Shown here: one piece after another, positions 34,443 to 43,592 of the stretch
Layout of the letters: each line of letters opens with the position of its first letter
Numbering within the stretch: the stretch's first letter is position 1
From: an uncultured Prevotella sp.
Lineage (GTDB): Bacteria; Bacteroidota; Bacteroidia; Bacteroidales; Bacteroidaceae
Assembly (NCBI GenBank): GCA_900547005.1
Contig: URER01000001.1
Coordinates: forward strand, 62,001-126,000
DNA length: 64,000 bases
Direction: 5' to 3'
The notes under the pieces: generated by a model
What the model was told of the DNA's origin: nothing
Database searches by the model: none
Seen by the model: only the letters and a program-made list of their open reading frames with translations
Made by a program: the position numbers and the translations under genes

Positions 34443-35253
34443 ATAGTATGGAGTTACAGAAGATTCTATTTAATTGTTTTACAGTTTCTGATGAGATGTT
34501 TTCAAAAATATATTCACTACCAGTTTTTCGTGGAAGTTGCTTTGAAGCCATACATTCCAACAAAAGTACACGGTAAACCATGAAAGGCATTGCAAAAGCA
34601 GGCATTGTAAGTTGGAGGGTAGAACTATTATACTTGCCATTTGCTTCGTTACTCACAACTCTTGTCAGACAATACGAAAGAGCGTATGCTTCAGGATTAA
34701 TTGCTCTTGACGGTAGTTGTCTGAGATATAATTTCTCTGGCAATGAAAAGTAACGGGTTAATCCTTCTCTCTCTAATTCCGCAAGTCCACGTTTGGATTT
34801 CCAATTAACATACTTCAAATTACTTTCTTCTTCCAGTGATTTAGGAAACGTATCTACTACATCTTTGATACACGGATATGACTTAAATATGGCAACAGCC
34901 GAAGGGCGCATAGTCTTACACTTAACGTCCTCATAGGTCTCTGAAAAAGTGATTCCTACTGAGACGTGTTTACTTTTCACTTCTTCTGGTAAAACATTTA
35001 TATAATAGAAATGTGTACCATAATCAAGAACAATGGGTTCGCTTAGAGCATAATATCCATTTCCTACATGGTCAATCACTCCATTAAATACTAATGGCCA
35101 GAAAATTCCCCATATAGGATTTTGCAACTCCAAATGATATATTTCATTAAGATAGTCGCAATTCTGTTTGATGCTCTCCAAACTCCTTTTGTCGAAATTG
35201 CTAATCCATACATATAGGAGTTGTTGAACTCTTTCAATGCGGTCTTTATTCAT
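34435..35253 (-). CDS. Unrecognised cargo-operon protein (272 residues)
   Basis: I do not recognise this family. It is soluble, with an N-terminal helical segment (IERVQQLLYVWISNFDKRSLESIKQNCDYL) that could be a winged helix, a mixed middle part and a helical C-terminus. There is no P-loop, nuclease motif or membrane segment. Both ends overlap neighbours by the same 8 bp (ATGAATAA), so it is made in step with the coiled-coil protein and the DUF1998 helicase. It is probably a helicase partner. Confidence 0.8.
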   Translation of the reverse strand: MNKDRIERVQQLLYVWISNFDKRSLESIKQNCDYLNEIYHLELQNPIWGIFWPLVFNGVIDHVGNGYYALSEPIVLDYGTHFYYINVLPEEVKSKHVSVGITFSETYEDVKCKTMRPSAVAIFKSYPCIKDVVDTFPKSLEEESNLKYVNWKSKRGLAELEREGLTRYFSLPEKLYLRQLPSRAINPEAYALSYCLTRVVSNEANGKYNSSTLQLTMPAFAMPFMVYRVLLLECMASKQLPRKTGSEYIFENISSETVKQLNRIFCNSILYE

Positions 35254-37132
35254 TTATGTAGTCTTTGTAGAAATTTGAGGGGTTAGCTGACGCCATTTCT
35301 GCAAGTTTGTTAGGCGATAAATACCCATTATGTGCATCATATTTTGCTTTGAATCTACCGACAAATATTTCCTTTGATGGTTTTTCTATACAACCGATAT
35401 ATTTGACGCATTGTTCACTCAAAGGAATCACCTCGTCGTTTGTAATGGTGCAAAGTATTCTTAAATTCTCAGGATATTCCTCACCGGAAGGTAAACAATT
35501 CGTTAATCCCATCTGAACATCTAAGAGCGGTTGCATAAAGTTTGGAAGATATGTGAGATTGATGTTCTGTAATACAAGATAGTGCATGATACCCGGACTT
35601 TTCTTGCAGTTATCCACCATATTGCAGAGTCCTTCTTTCCACAAATCATCAAAAGACTTCCAACTGACATTTACATATTCTACAGCATAATAACACTTTT
35701 GAGTTGCGTGAAATATCGCCATCGCATAAGCAACATCAGGCAGTAACAAAATTCTGTATACAGCAAGCGTTTCTGCTATTGTTGTTGCTTTTTCATGTGG
35801 CAAATTGTTAAGTTTCAGTATATCTTCCAGCGATTTTCCAAATGCATAACACATCACACACTCTGACTCCACCATATTAATTTCTTGAATATTAAGAGTG
35901 GCAGATGTTTCTGTTATAGCATTCTGAACTTGTTTCGTATCTGTTTTCGAACCAAGTTCCAAGACATCTTTGATTATGGCAAAATCAGACATAAGACTCT
36001 CCTTCCTATTGTTCGCCTTATTAACAAGTTCATCAATCTTTGCGATTTCGTCATTCTTCGAAGCGATAGTCTCATCTAATATCTCTATTTCAAATTTCTT
36101 TTCATCGAGAACAGATGAAATCTTTGCTTCTTCATCGGCAATGGATTTTAGAGTAGATTCATAATGTTCCTTTTGCAGCTTGACAGCCTCCTCGTATTTG
36201 TCTTTTTCCATTCCGAGCATCTTATCATGCTTTTCCTTTATTTTGTCGAGTTCCTGTTTGTATTCATCAGAAACATCGTTGATAAGATTTTGCTTGTACG
36301 TATCAACTGTTTGAGTAATCACGCTCTTCACCCAAGGAAATGCAGATATATCATTCAATTCCTCTAATGTCATTGAGAAGTTAGCATTTAACTTTTTCAA
36401 TCTTTCCAGTCTGCTTTTGTAAACATTTGAAGGCAAATTCTTCATGGCATTGAATGCTTCAATCAGATACCGCTCAACAGACTCGTAAGAATCTGCCACA
36501 ACAATATTCGACCAATATTTCTTAAATATTTTTGTCATAAACCAGTGAATCAACTGGTCATTGTTAGTAATATCAATAACGCCTTCTTTTTCTGGAAGTT
36601 GGAACGCTATTAGGTATTTCTTGCCGTATGGGGACTCAATAATATCAATATTTGACGCTTTCCAATATGGAATCAGTCGCTCCTTGCTATTTGCTTTTAT
36701 AAAGAATACCTTATCACCAGAAAGTATATACTTGTCATCTTCTGTTTCTATTAAATCGTTCTCTTGAAAAATGGTGAAATTATTCTCACCATCAACGTTA
36801 AGAGTTGCGTTTATTGAATAAATGCGATTCCCATACTCATATACGCTACCAGATTTGTCCCAGATATAAGCATCAAGGTTCTCGCCTTCTTTTTCATTAG
36901 GTATTACAGATAAACAAACCAATTTTTTGTTCTGTTCTTCATACCTTTGAATGAAGTTATGAGCAAACACACGTCCTTTGGGATGGAATATTTCTATTCT
37001 CTCCTTGGATGCAAGATTATGGTAAACATTCTTGTTGTTTACATATCCCAAAATTTCTATATTAGCATTTCCATTTGGTAAAATACTAACATAACCAACT
37101 GGTTTATTATTTTCAAAGTCAAAGTTACTCAT
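35246..37132 (-). CDS. Coiled-coil protein with degenerate McrB-like AAA+ end
   Basis: A 628-residue protein in three parts. A beta-rich N-terminus (about 1-170) may be an OB/SH3-like recognition domain. A long coiled coil spans about 285-395 (YKQELDKIKEKHDKMLGMEKDKYEEA ... in outline). The C-terminus (about 420-600) contains MHYLVLQNINLTYLPNFMQPLL and PENLRILCTITNDEVIPLS. These resemble the Walker B and sensor-1 segments of McrB/MoxR-like AAA+ proteins, where DEINR and GTxNxDE are usual. No Walker A motif is visible and the Walker B acids are replaced by QN, so it is probably an inactive scaffold ATPase fold. The AAA assignment is an inference from these two segments. Confidence 0.75.
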   Translation of the reverse strand: MSNFDFENNKPVGYVSILPNGNANIEILGYVNNKNVYHNLASKERIEIFHPKGRVFAHNFIQRYEEQNKKLVCLSVIPNEKEGENLDAYIWDKSGSVYEYGNRIYSINATLNVDGENNFTIFQENDLIETEDDKYILSGDKVFFIKANSKERLIPYWKASNIDIIESPYGKKYLIAFQLPEKEGVIDITNNDQLIHWFMTKIFKKYWSNIVVADSYESVERYLIEAFNAMKNLPSNVYKSRLERLKKLNANFSMTLEELNDISAFPWVKSVITQTVDTYKQNLINDVSDEYKQELDKIKEKHDKMLGMEKDKYEEAVKLQKEHYESTLKSIADEEAKISSVLDEKKFEIEILDETIASKNDEIAKIDELVNKANNRKESLMSDFAIIKDVLELGSKTDTKQVQNAITETSATLNIQEINMVESECVMCYAFGKSLEDILKLNNLPHEKATTIAETLAVYRILLLPDVAYAMAIFHATQKCYYAVEYVNVSWKSFDDLWKEGLCNMVDNCKKSPGIMHYLVLQNINLTYLPNFMQPLLDVQMGLTNCLPSGEEYPENLRILCTITNDEVIPLSEQCVKYIGCIEKPSKEIFVGRFKAKYDAHNGYLSPNKLAEMASANPSNFYKDYINE

Positions 37133-37147
37133 AACACTATTTTAACA

Positions 37148-38713
37148 CTATTTTATATTTGATAAAACTTTTATTGCGATATTATTCTCATTAGTCTGTT
37201 TGTAACTTAATAGATGCATTTCGCTCCATCGTCTCAAAACAGAACCTGTTGTGGTTTCTTTAAGAGACTGTGAAATAACAGAAAAATCGAGTCCGACAAT
37301 ACCTTCTTGTTGTCTTTCCGAATCCCACTTATCGTTTTCTTTATCTATTGTCCATTTATTATATTTCTCCTGCCATTTAGGGGAATCAGCTTTTGGTGTG
37401 ACAACCTCAAATTCAATTTTCTTGAAATTAGGAAATCGGATTGTATGAATGCCAACATCCAGATCACTCAACTCTCTTTCCTCGTTAGGAATAGAATTTT
37501 CCATGGATTCCCCATCTACCCAGAACCTACTTCTTTTAGTAAGAATAAGTTTAGGTCCAGTACCATATAAATATGTTGACCGTCCGACTTTCAAACCTCC
37601 TTGAAGTGAATAGAAACGTTTCTGTGTGTAAAAATCGTATGTAGCTGCCGATTCTTTTATTATGTATATTGAAACATTCGCATATTTTTTTAACAAAAGG
37701 TTTTCCTGTCGCGTAATTCTGTGCTTACAACGATTGTTGAATACAATGGCAAACCCATCTTCTCCTGTTTCTATGTAGCGGGTCTCTTGCCAATATCCAT
37801 CGTATATATCATCTTTTTTGAACAATATCAAGCCTTTATGCTTAAAATTAAATATACGTGTAATGTCATCGTATTTTAATTTAGCGACATCAAACCTTTT
37901 AAGCAAGGACAATCTTGAATTGCGTATCTGTAGTTGGGAGAAATCTCCATTCAGATACAAGAATTCATCTTTATTTGCTCTTTTTTGTTTCTTTATTTTA
38001 GAATTTTCAATTATATATTCACCATTCCATCTGAGGTAGAAATTGAATATTTGTCGCAGATAGTCGTCTTCCGTTCTCGAGTTTAGACGAACTTCTCTTG
38101 AATGTTGTGTGCAGAAGTATCTGATTATTCCAATTTTACTAATACTACGCCAAAAATCTTCTTCGGAAACATCTTCACCGGGATATAGGTTAGAATCTAC
38201 AAATGCACCGGCTATATACTTCATGTCTTCTTCTGTAAATACACAAACAGACTGCATTATTGGATATTGAACATATCTACCAGCACCAGTTTTTCTTTTA
38301 CATTTAGCAACAAAGAAGTAATGCGTATCACACCAAGTATAGAATGACTCCCAGTATTGTTCTTGATAGTCGGTCATCCATCTCTGCAAATCGTTGATAT
38401 CCCAATCCAACACTTGCGAGAGTCGGTCTCTGTAATTCTTTACTGTAATACCACCACTGTTTGCTCTTTTTGAGGCTGCATACAACTGAATGGCAAGTAT
38501 TCCTTTTATATGCTTTATATCAATACGATAAGGATACAAGTTTGCTCTAACAGCATCCATAAGCATACTTTCGGTAACGCTATTCTTTTTACAGAACTCC
38601 GTGATGAGGGCTTTGTCCACAACAAATGACACAGACATTCCCATATTGTCTTCTGAGAAAATCTGTGCGTCTATAAAATCACAAAAACTGTTATATAGTT
38701 GTGCTAATGTCAT
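37148..38713 (-). CDS. Unrecognised cargo-operon protein (521 residues)
   Basis: No family recognised. The N-terminal 150 residues are helical and may include a DNA-binding fold. The middle and C-terminal parts are beta-rich with many aromatic and basic residues (RFYSLQGGLKVGRSTYLYGTGPKLIL). There is no P-loop, HKD, PD-(D/E)xK or membrane segment. It lies between two other unknowns with 3- and 15-bp gaps, so it is a constant part of this operon rather than a separate gene. Confidence 0.78.
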   Translation of the reverse strand: MTLAQLYNSFCDFIDAQIFSEDNMGMSVSFVVDKALITEFCKKNSVTESMLMDAVRANLYPYRIDIKHIKGILAIQLYAASKRANSGGITVKNYRDRLSQVLDWDINDLQRWMTDYQEQYWESFYTWCDTHYFFVAKCKRKTGAGRYVQYPIMQSVCVFTEEDMKYIAGAFVDSNLYPGEDVSEEDFWRSISKIGIIRYFCTQHSREVRLNSRTEDDYLRQIFNFYLRWNGEYIIENSKIKKQKRANKDEFLYLNGDFSQLQIRNSRLSLLKRFDVAKLKYDDITRIFNFKHKGLILFKKDDIYDGYWQETRYIETGEDGFAIVFNNRCKHRITRQENLLLKKYANVSIYIIKESAATYDFYTQKRFYSLQGGLKVGRSTYLYGTGPKLILTKRSRFWVDGESMENSIPNEERELSDLDVGIHTIRFPNFKKIEFEVVTPKADSPKWQEKYNKWTIDKENDKWDSERQQEGIVGLDFSVISQSLKETTTGSVLRRWSEMHLLSYKQTNENNIAIKVLSNIK

Positions 38714-38716
38714 GAG

Positions 38717-40420
38717 TTACTCTATTATCTTTAGCAAATAATGATACTTATCTGATGTTTGACGAATTACTTTTGCTTTGTATCGTTCCTTATACTCTAT
38801 TTCTATCTCTCTCGTATATGATTTAAGATATACCTTTATTTTTTTGTAGCATTTATGAGGTACTGGATTTCCGTATATATCAAATGAAATTTCTATAATG
38901 TCACCAATATTCAAGAGGGGAATCTTTGTGATTTTTTTATAATCAACAAGTTCTTTCTGTGTTGCGTATAGGGTGTTGTATGTCTGGTCGGCATATACTA
39001 TTTGGACATTGGCTGATTCTCCTTCATGTAAAACCTTTTCCGCCATACTTTTGGGTAGCAATATTCTTATTCCATTACTTGTCATTAGGAAATAATGATT
39101 TGAGTATGTCGCGACATATTTTCCCTCAATCATTTTCCCAACGTTTGATATAATAGAATTTTGAAGAGCTTGGTTTTTCTTTTTTCCTTCAAAAGATGTA
39201 AATAAGCGGACATATTCATTAAAACCACCTGCTTTTATCTTTGCAACTTTTGCATCTGCGTCTGGATGATTCCGCTCCTTCTTAAATTCGCAATTAATCA
39301 GGCGTTTTATCATTTTCTTTTCTATAGTGGAGTCATCCAAGTTATTGATATAAGTTTCTATCAGTTTGCTAACAGCAATATAGCCTCTTTTTTTATGGAC
39401 TTTGAGGAGCGTCTCATATATACAATAGTATGACGCAGCGTTAGATTGTTTGATGCAATACTCAATAAGTTCTGTCGTATTCATTTCAAGCGTATCACAA
39501 AGTTTGAAATAGAGACTTGGCTGAGATAAAGAATTAGTACTCCTTATTAACTTATCTTTCACCTCATCTGTCAGAATATCTTTAAAGTGATATAGGAACT
39601 CAAGATTCTTTTCAGGTTTAGCAGTAACAGAAAAGAGTTGTTCGCATATGGGTGATAAAAATTCTATACTTGGCATGAATTGAGAAATATCATTGTCATT
39701 TAGATACTCCACAACAGGAGTGCGATATATACGTGTATCGCACTTGAATAAAGTATTTATCACATGCCAAAATTCTTCTCTTGTCTGACAGCGTGCAAGA
39801 ACTTCTTTTGCATATTTTTGACCTATAGGTATGTTTTTACCGCTCTTTAGATAACTACTAAACAATTCTTTTAATTCATCATTATTTTCAACTTTTAATA
39901 AATCTGAAATAACATTTGACGCATCAGCTGCTATGTTTCCTGATACTGTTTGTTCGTTTGGATTTATTGGTGTCTTATTCTCAGAATGGCGACTAATCAA
40001 ATCGTCATTCACATACCATCCTGTTATTTCATCAAAAAATGTTCCTATTATTTTCACTCCTTTCAGACCAAGCATACTATGAGACCTTAATGTTGGCACA
40101 TCAATGCTTGCAGTATGTTCTGTTCCGTTTCGCATATACGTTACACTGATATTATCCTCAACCGAAACTATGCTTGATGCCAACAGATTAGACAGTGGAT
40201 AAATACCATGAGAGTATTTATAATCGTATCTCAGAGCAAGAAGGTTGTCAACAGGAACTTTGTTGATACATCCATTAGAATAACACTGGATTAAAGAAAA
40301 AGAACTGGTGTCAGAATATTTTTCTGGGGCATCGGTATATCTAAGAGTATAAGAGCCATCTGTGAAGAATACCAACTCAGTGTATTTGCATAATGATAGA
40401 ATTTTATATTCTGCATCCAT
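38717..40420 (-). CDS. First gene of the cargo operon, unrecognised (567 residues)
   Basis: No family recognised. The first 150 residues look beta-rich (FFTDGSYTLRYTD, VSVEDNISVTYMRNGTEH, LKGVKIIGTFFDEITGWYVND). A helical middle (about 165-400) could be a solenoid. The last 150 residues suggest two small barrels (GKYVATYSNHYFLMTSNGIRILLP; IGDIIEISFDIYGNPVPHKCYKKI), possibly OB or SH3-like nucleic-acid binders. It follows a promoter candidate about 107 bp upstream and is 3 bp from the next gene. Confidence 0.78.
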   Translation of the reverse strand: MDAEYKILSLCKYTELVFFTDGSYTLRYTDAPEKYSDTSSFSLIQCYSNGCINKVPVDNLLALRYDYKYSHGIYPLSNLLASSIVSVEDNISVTYMRNGTEHTASIDVPTLRSHSMLGLKGVKIIGTFFDEITGWYVNDDLISRHSENKTPINPNEQTVSGNIAADASNVISDLLKVENNDELKELFSSYLKSGKNIPIGQKYAKEVLARCQTREEFWHVINTLFKCDTRIYRTPVVEYLNDNDISQFMPSIEFLSPICEQLFSVTAKPEKNLEFLYHFKDILTDEVKDKLIRSTNSLSQPSLYFKLCDTLEMNTTELIEYCIKQSNAASYYCIYETLLKVHKKRGYIAVSKLIETYINNLDDSTIEKKMIKRLINCEFKKERNHPDADAKVAKIKAGGFNEYVRLFTSFEGKKKNQALQNSIISNVGKMIEGKYVATYSNHYFLMTSNGIRILLPKSMAEKVLHEGESANVQIVYADQTYNTLYATQKELVDYKKITKIPLLNIGDIIEISFDIYGNPVPHKCYKKIKVYLKSYTREIEIEYKERYKAKVIRQTSDKYHYLLKIIE

Positions 40421-40526
40421 ATTCTATTGTTATTTTATCGTTAATACTTTATTTCTATGTTGTATCCATAAATTTAGACAATGAGTTAGCAGACTTTTCT
40501 TTGTAAGAATTGTCATAATTTGACTA

Positions 40527-40555
40527 CAAAATTACAAAGATTTATGGAGAATCAA
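40527..40555 (-). promoter_or_regulatory. Promoter candidate for the eight-gene cargo operon
   Basis: On the minus strand TTG (40,555-40,553), about 18 bp, then TAATTTTG (40,534-40,527) fits TAnnTTTG with a slightly weak -33. Initiation would be near 40,520, leaving a leader of about 100 nt. Confidence 0.5.
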
Positions 40556-40600
40556 GAAGGAAATGCTGTAATTCTTTATTTTACCATTCATTTTTAACAC

Positions 40601-40644
40601 TTAAAAGGCGATTGAAACCGCGTTTTATGTCCAATCACCTTTAA
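40601..40644 (-). terminator. Hairpin after the element 1 relaxase gene
   Basis: Arms TTAAAAGGCGATTG and CAATCACCTTTAA with one mismatch and one bulge enclose 17 nt. It lies just beyond the relaxase tail and separates the mobilization genes from the cargo operon. Confidence 0.55.
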
Positions 40645-40661
40645 AAGCATATAAAATGTTG

Positions 40662-40796
40662 TTATATTCTATTCTTCTTTACTTGTGTTCCTAATCCCAC
40701 TTTATGCGAACCATCCCAATTCGTCAGTTGGTCTGCACATCCATTTGAGCCGCTAAGCGAAACGTATGTGTCGGCACTACATGACATGTGGTCAAC
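40662..40796 (-). pseudogene. Detached C-terminal tail of the element 1 relaxase (-1 frame)
   Basis: In the -1 frame this segment encodes VDHMSCSADTYVSL-GSNGCADQLTNWDG. It is nearly identical to the in-frame C-terminus of the element 2 relaxase, and the nucleotide differences are mostly synonymous. Compared with element 2, four bases are missing just upstream (about 40,797-40,805), so the annotated frame ends differently at 40,724. Confidence 0.75.
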
Positions 40797-42691
40797 GAAA
40801 GAAAGTTGTTGATGATGTCCTCTGTATAAACCACATCCTTTGTAGCAAACAGTTTTGTCCAATTAGAAACACATTCTCTACGGAAATCGGTGCAACCACT
40901 CCATGCCATTCCGGCAAGGAACTTATCGACAGCAGGCTCAATATCATTTGGATTCGCAAGTTGATGACAATACTTTATAGCAGTAGCCATGATGCCATAA
41001 AATATGGCCTTAGCTTCCTCTTCATTGAAATTTATACGCTCTGTTTGTGAGAACTTGCCGAGTAAACCACGACCTTCCTCAATGAAGCGGCTGAGAACTC
41101 CTTGAAATCTGTATTGCTTGGCTTGCTCCTCACGCTTAGCCTCTGTCTCCTGTCGTTTTCTTTCCTCCGTTTCTTTTCTTTTGCGTTTCTCCACACGTTC
41201 TATGGCTTCAACTATCTCAGGTTGCTGCTTCAAGTCATTCCACTGAAGAACAAGATATTTATACTTAGACAACAAGGCATTGTAATCATTACCAAGACTG
41301 GCAAGCTCGCTCTTTGCATCAGCCAATTGTTCTTTGAGAGCATTAATCTCTGCATCTTTTTGAACAGTAACTCTCTTGACAGCGTTTTCATCAAGCTGTG
41401 AGATACGTTCCTTGACCTTAGCGTTCTCTGCTTCAAGAGCCTTGTTATCCTTGATAAGACGGTTGAGATTCTGCATATAATAGGCGTAAGTTTTGTTAGC
41501 CGATGCTTTGACACCTTCATTCTGCCTGTCACGAGCCTCATTGATGGCATCAGCCAAAGACTTTATGACTGCGTTTATGTTAGCTATACGTTCCTCTCGC
41601 CATGCCTTCTGTCCGATGATAGCAGGAACGGGTATGCCAAGCTCCTGTTCTACAATTCGCATTGCCTCTTGAACTGATGTCTTGACATTAAGCAAAGGGA
41701 ATGTGAGTTCCTTATGGTCGATGGTTGCAAGCACTGCATATTTCTCTACCTTATCAAGGGCAGCCTTTGCCTGACGCTCGGCTTCAAGCACTACCTTGTT
41801 CTTGTGCTTTCGTCCACGCTTCTCTTCCTCGGACAACTCACAGTAAGGGATGCCACGGGCAAGCCCATACTTACAGCCCACCTCTTTGTGGTAGTCCGTA
41901 TGAAGTCGGGAGAGATATTCCGATTTTTCCTTTCTTGTCTCACCCCAGACCTTGGCGTAAGATACCCTCTCTACAAAAGCCTTTGATGCTGTTTGCTTAT
42001 TGTAATTTTCACGCTCTTCTTTCGACAACACCTTCCATTCTTTTGTACTTAACACTAAGTTTGGATTGTCCTTGTTGATATACTGGCTTCCGATTCGCCC
42101 ACGTCTCTTGACTTTCTCCACAGGAATGGTCTGGACATGCGCATGGATGCTTGTCTCATCACAATGGACGGCAAAACTCACGATGTTATCCTCTCCCCAC
42201 TTCCTGCAGGCGAAGTCGTATGTATCCTTTGCCCATTGCATGATCCCTTGTTGCAGGATGACATAGCTGTGGTCTGCATTCGGGTCAGAGGTGTCTATCT
42301 TCTGATTGCCAAAAGCAAGTCTGTTCATCACGTCACGGTCTCCGCTGAAAATCATGCCGACGGTACAGTTGGGGCTGTTGCTTGAAACATGGTCCGGATG
42401 CTTGGCATCCATATATGGCTTGAATCCCAACTCGCCAAGGCGCATCTGGATACGCTCATGCAAGGGAATGGGATTTGCACCAAGCAAAGTGACTCTTCCA
42501 CCCTTGATAATTTCAAAGTTGAGACTCTTGCGTGAGAAGTTATAATGGTTGTTCTTGTCTTTGTCTGCATTCTTCAGCCGATAGGCATTCTCATCCCATC
42601 CTCTGCGTTCAGCCTCGTTACCCACTTGGACGGAGAATGATTTCTTGTCCTTGCCGACATGGATGGCGGCACGTGGTATATTACTTTGCAT
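40724..42691 (-). CDS. Mob_Pre (MobV-type) relaxase of element 1, C-terminus frameshifted
   Basis: It nicks at oriT to start conjugal mobilization. From ATG 42,691 (MQSNIPRAAIHVG) it is 655 residues. An earlier ATG at 42,745 lies within the oriT region and is not supported by the homologue at 55,705. The relaxase core has HCDETSIHAHVQTIPV (metal-binding HxDE...HxH) and NAYRLKNADKDKNNHYNFSR near the N-terminus. Long coiled coils follow (about 400-550). The last 22 residues differ from the element 2 homologue because of a 4-nt deletion. The catalytic part is intact, so it may still work. Confidence 0.88.
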   Translation of the reverse strand: MQSNIPRAAIHVGKDKKSFSVQVGNEAERRGWDENAYRLKNADKDKNNHYNFSRKSLNFEIIKGGRVTLLGANPIPLHERIQMRLGELGFKPYMDAKHPDHVSSNSPNCTVGMIFSGDRDVMNRLAFGNQKIDTSDPNADHSYVILQQGIMQWAKDTYDFACRKWGEDNIVSFAVHCDETSIHAHVQTIPVEKVKRRGRIGSQYINKDNPNLVLSTKEWKVLSKEERENYNKQTASKAFVERVSYAKVWGETRKEKSEYLSRLHTDYHKEVGCKYGLARGIPYCELSEEEKRGRKHKNKVVLEAERQAKAALDKVEKYAVLATIDHKELTFPLLNVKTSVQEAMRIVEQELGIPVPAIIGQKAWREERIANINAVIKSLADAINEARDRQNEGVKASANKTYAYYMQNLNRLIKDNKALEAENAKVKERISQLDENAVKRVTVQKDAEINALKEQLADAKSELASLGNDYNALLSKYKYLVLQWNDLKQQPEIVEAIERVEKRKRKETEERKRQETEAKREEQAKQYRFQGVLSRFIEEGRGLLGKFSQTERINFNEEEAKAIFYGIMATAIKYCHQLANPNDIEPAVDKFLAGMAWSGCTDFRRECVSNWTKLFATKDVVYTEDIINNFLSLTTCHVVPTHTFRLAAQMDVQTN

Positions 42692-42744
42692 ATTGTATTC
42701 TTGTTTAGTTGGTACATTAGTAAAATGGAGAACATTTAGATACA

Positions 42745-42862
42745 AGTGGGGACAGGTCTCGGGCAGAGCCTGAGCATAATCAGGACTTTTTAAGTGAGCG
42801 GCGTAAGCATGTGAATCTAAAAGTCCCTATTATGTTCATGGACTTTTGCAAAAAGTCGTCAT
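42745..42862. other. Putative oriT of element 1
   Basis: The intergenic stretch before the relaxase shares conserved blocks with 55,553-55,662: GGACAGGTCTCGGGC-GAGCCTGAGCATAAT, GGACTTTTTAAGTGA, GTGAATCTAAAAGTCCCTAT and a GACTTTT hairpin. Inverted GGACTTTT/AAAAGTCC arms flank the central part. Position next to the relaxase and conservation between two elements support a nick region. Confidence 0.7.
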
Positions 42863-42869
42863 CTACATA

Positions 42870-43592
42870 CTACCTCAAATCTGTATTGTCATCCGATTGT
42901 GCCTTGTCCGTGCGGTAAGTCGGATTCCGATAGACAATCTTTGCCATCATCTCGTTGAGACGGTCAGCGATGCGGTCGCCGTAGCGTTTGCGTATGTCAT
43001 TGGGACCAAGGTTTGTTGTCACAACAGTGAACAGTTGCGCATCATACCTCTTTGTCAGGAGGTCGATGAGTGGAGTCATTACATTGCCGTAGTCCATCAC
43101 CTCGACAGGCTCTGTGCCCAAGTCATCAATGCCCAACAGGTCGTAGCGTGCCAGTTCAAGAAACTTCCTATGGTCGGTCTTGCATAGCTGCACAATCTGC
43201 AAAGCGTCAACTATTGGCAAACCGTAACAGTCGCCCAATCCCGTTCCTGCACCTGATGAACGGTTCGGGTTGCGGATTTTCAGATGATTGATGAGGTTCT
43301 GCAAAGCCTTGAGCATGGTTGTCTTTCCATTGCCGCAACCACCGCAAAGAACAATACCAAATTTCGGTGAGTCTGCCGTAAGGCATTTGGCAATCTGCCG
43401 TAACTGCTCGTCAACGGAACTGTTATAGACAAACTCACGATGTCGGGAATGCACCTCCGCTATTGTCGCAGCCAACAAAAACTCATAAGCCTGTTCTTCT
43501 TTCATCGGGAGTCTAAAACGCACCGTCGTAGTCCGTTCCCTCTGCAGGAGCCGGATATAGTCTACGATTCTCTTTTCTTTTGCCGTATCCAT
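42870..43592 (-). CDS. DnaC/IstB-like ATPase
   Basis: A 240-residue AAA+ ATPase with Walker A GGCGNGKTT (about 84-91), Walker B YDLLGIDDLGTEP and TVVTTNLGPNDIRKRYGDRIADRL (sensor and arginine region). This is the helicase-loader type found in Bacteroidales mobilizable elements, probably serving element replication or transfer. The start is uncertain. ATG 43,592 (MDTAKEKRIVDYIRLL) overlaps the upstream gene by 80 bp. ATG 43,502 would avoid overlap but lose the N-terminal helices. Confidence 0.85.
   Translation of the reverse strand: MDTAKEKRIVDYIRLLQRERTTTVRFRLPMKEEQAYEFLLAATIAEVHSRHREFVYNSSVDEQLRQIAKCLTADSPKFGIVLCGGCGNGKTTMLKALQNLINHLKIRNPNRSSGAGTGLGDCYGLPIVDALQIVQLCKTDHRKFLELARYDLLGIDDLGTEPVEVMDYGNVMTPLIDLLTKRYDAQLFTVVTTNLGPNDIRKRYGDRIADRLNEMMAKIVYRNPTYRTDKAQSDDNTDLR

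Noticed and set aside
40724..40805. Programmed -1 frameshift in the relaxase
   Set aside because: No canonical X-XXY-YYZ heptamer at the junction; a 4-nt deletion relative to element 2 explains the shift more simply.
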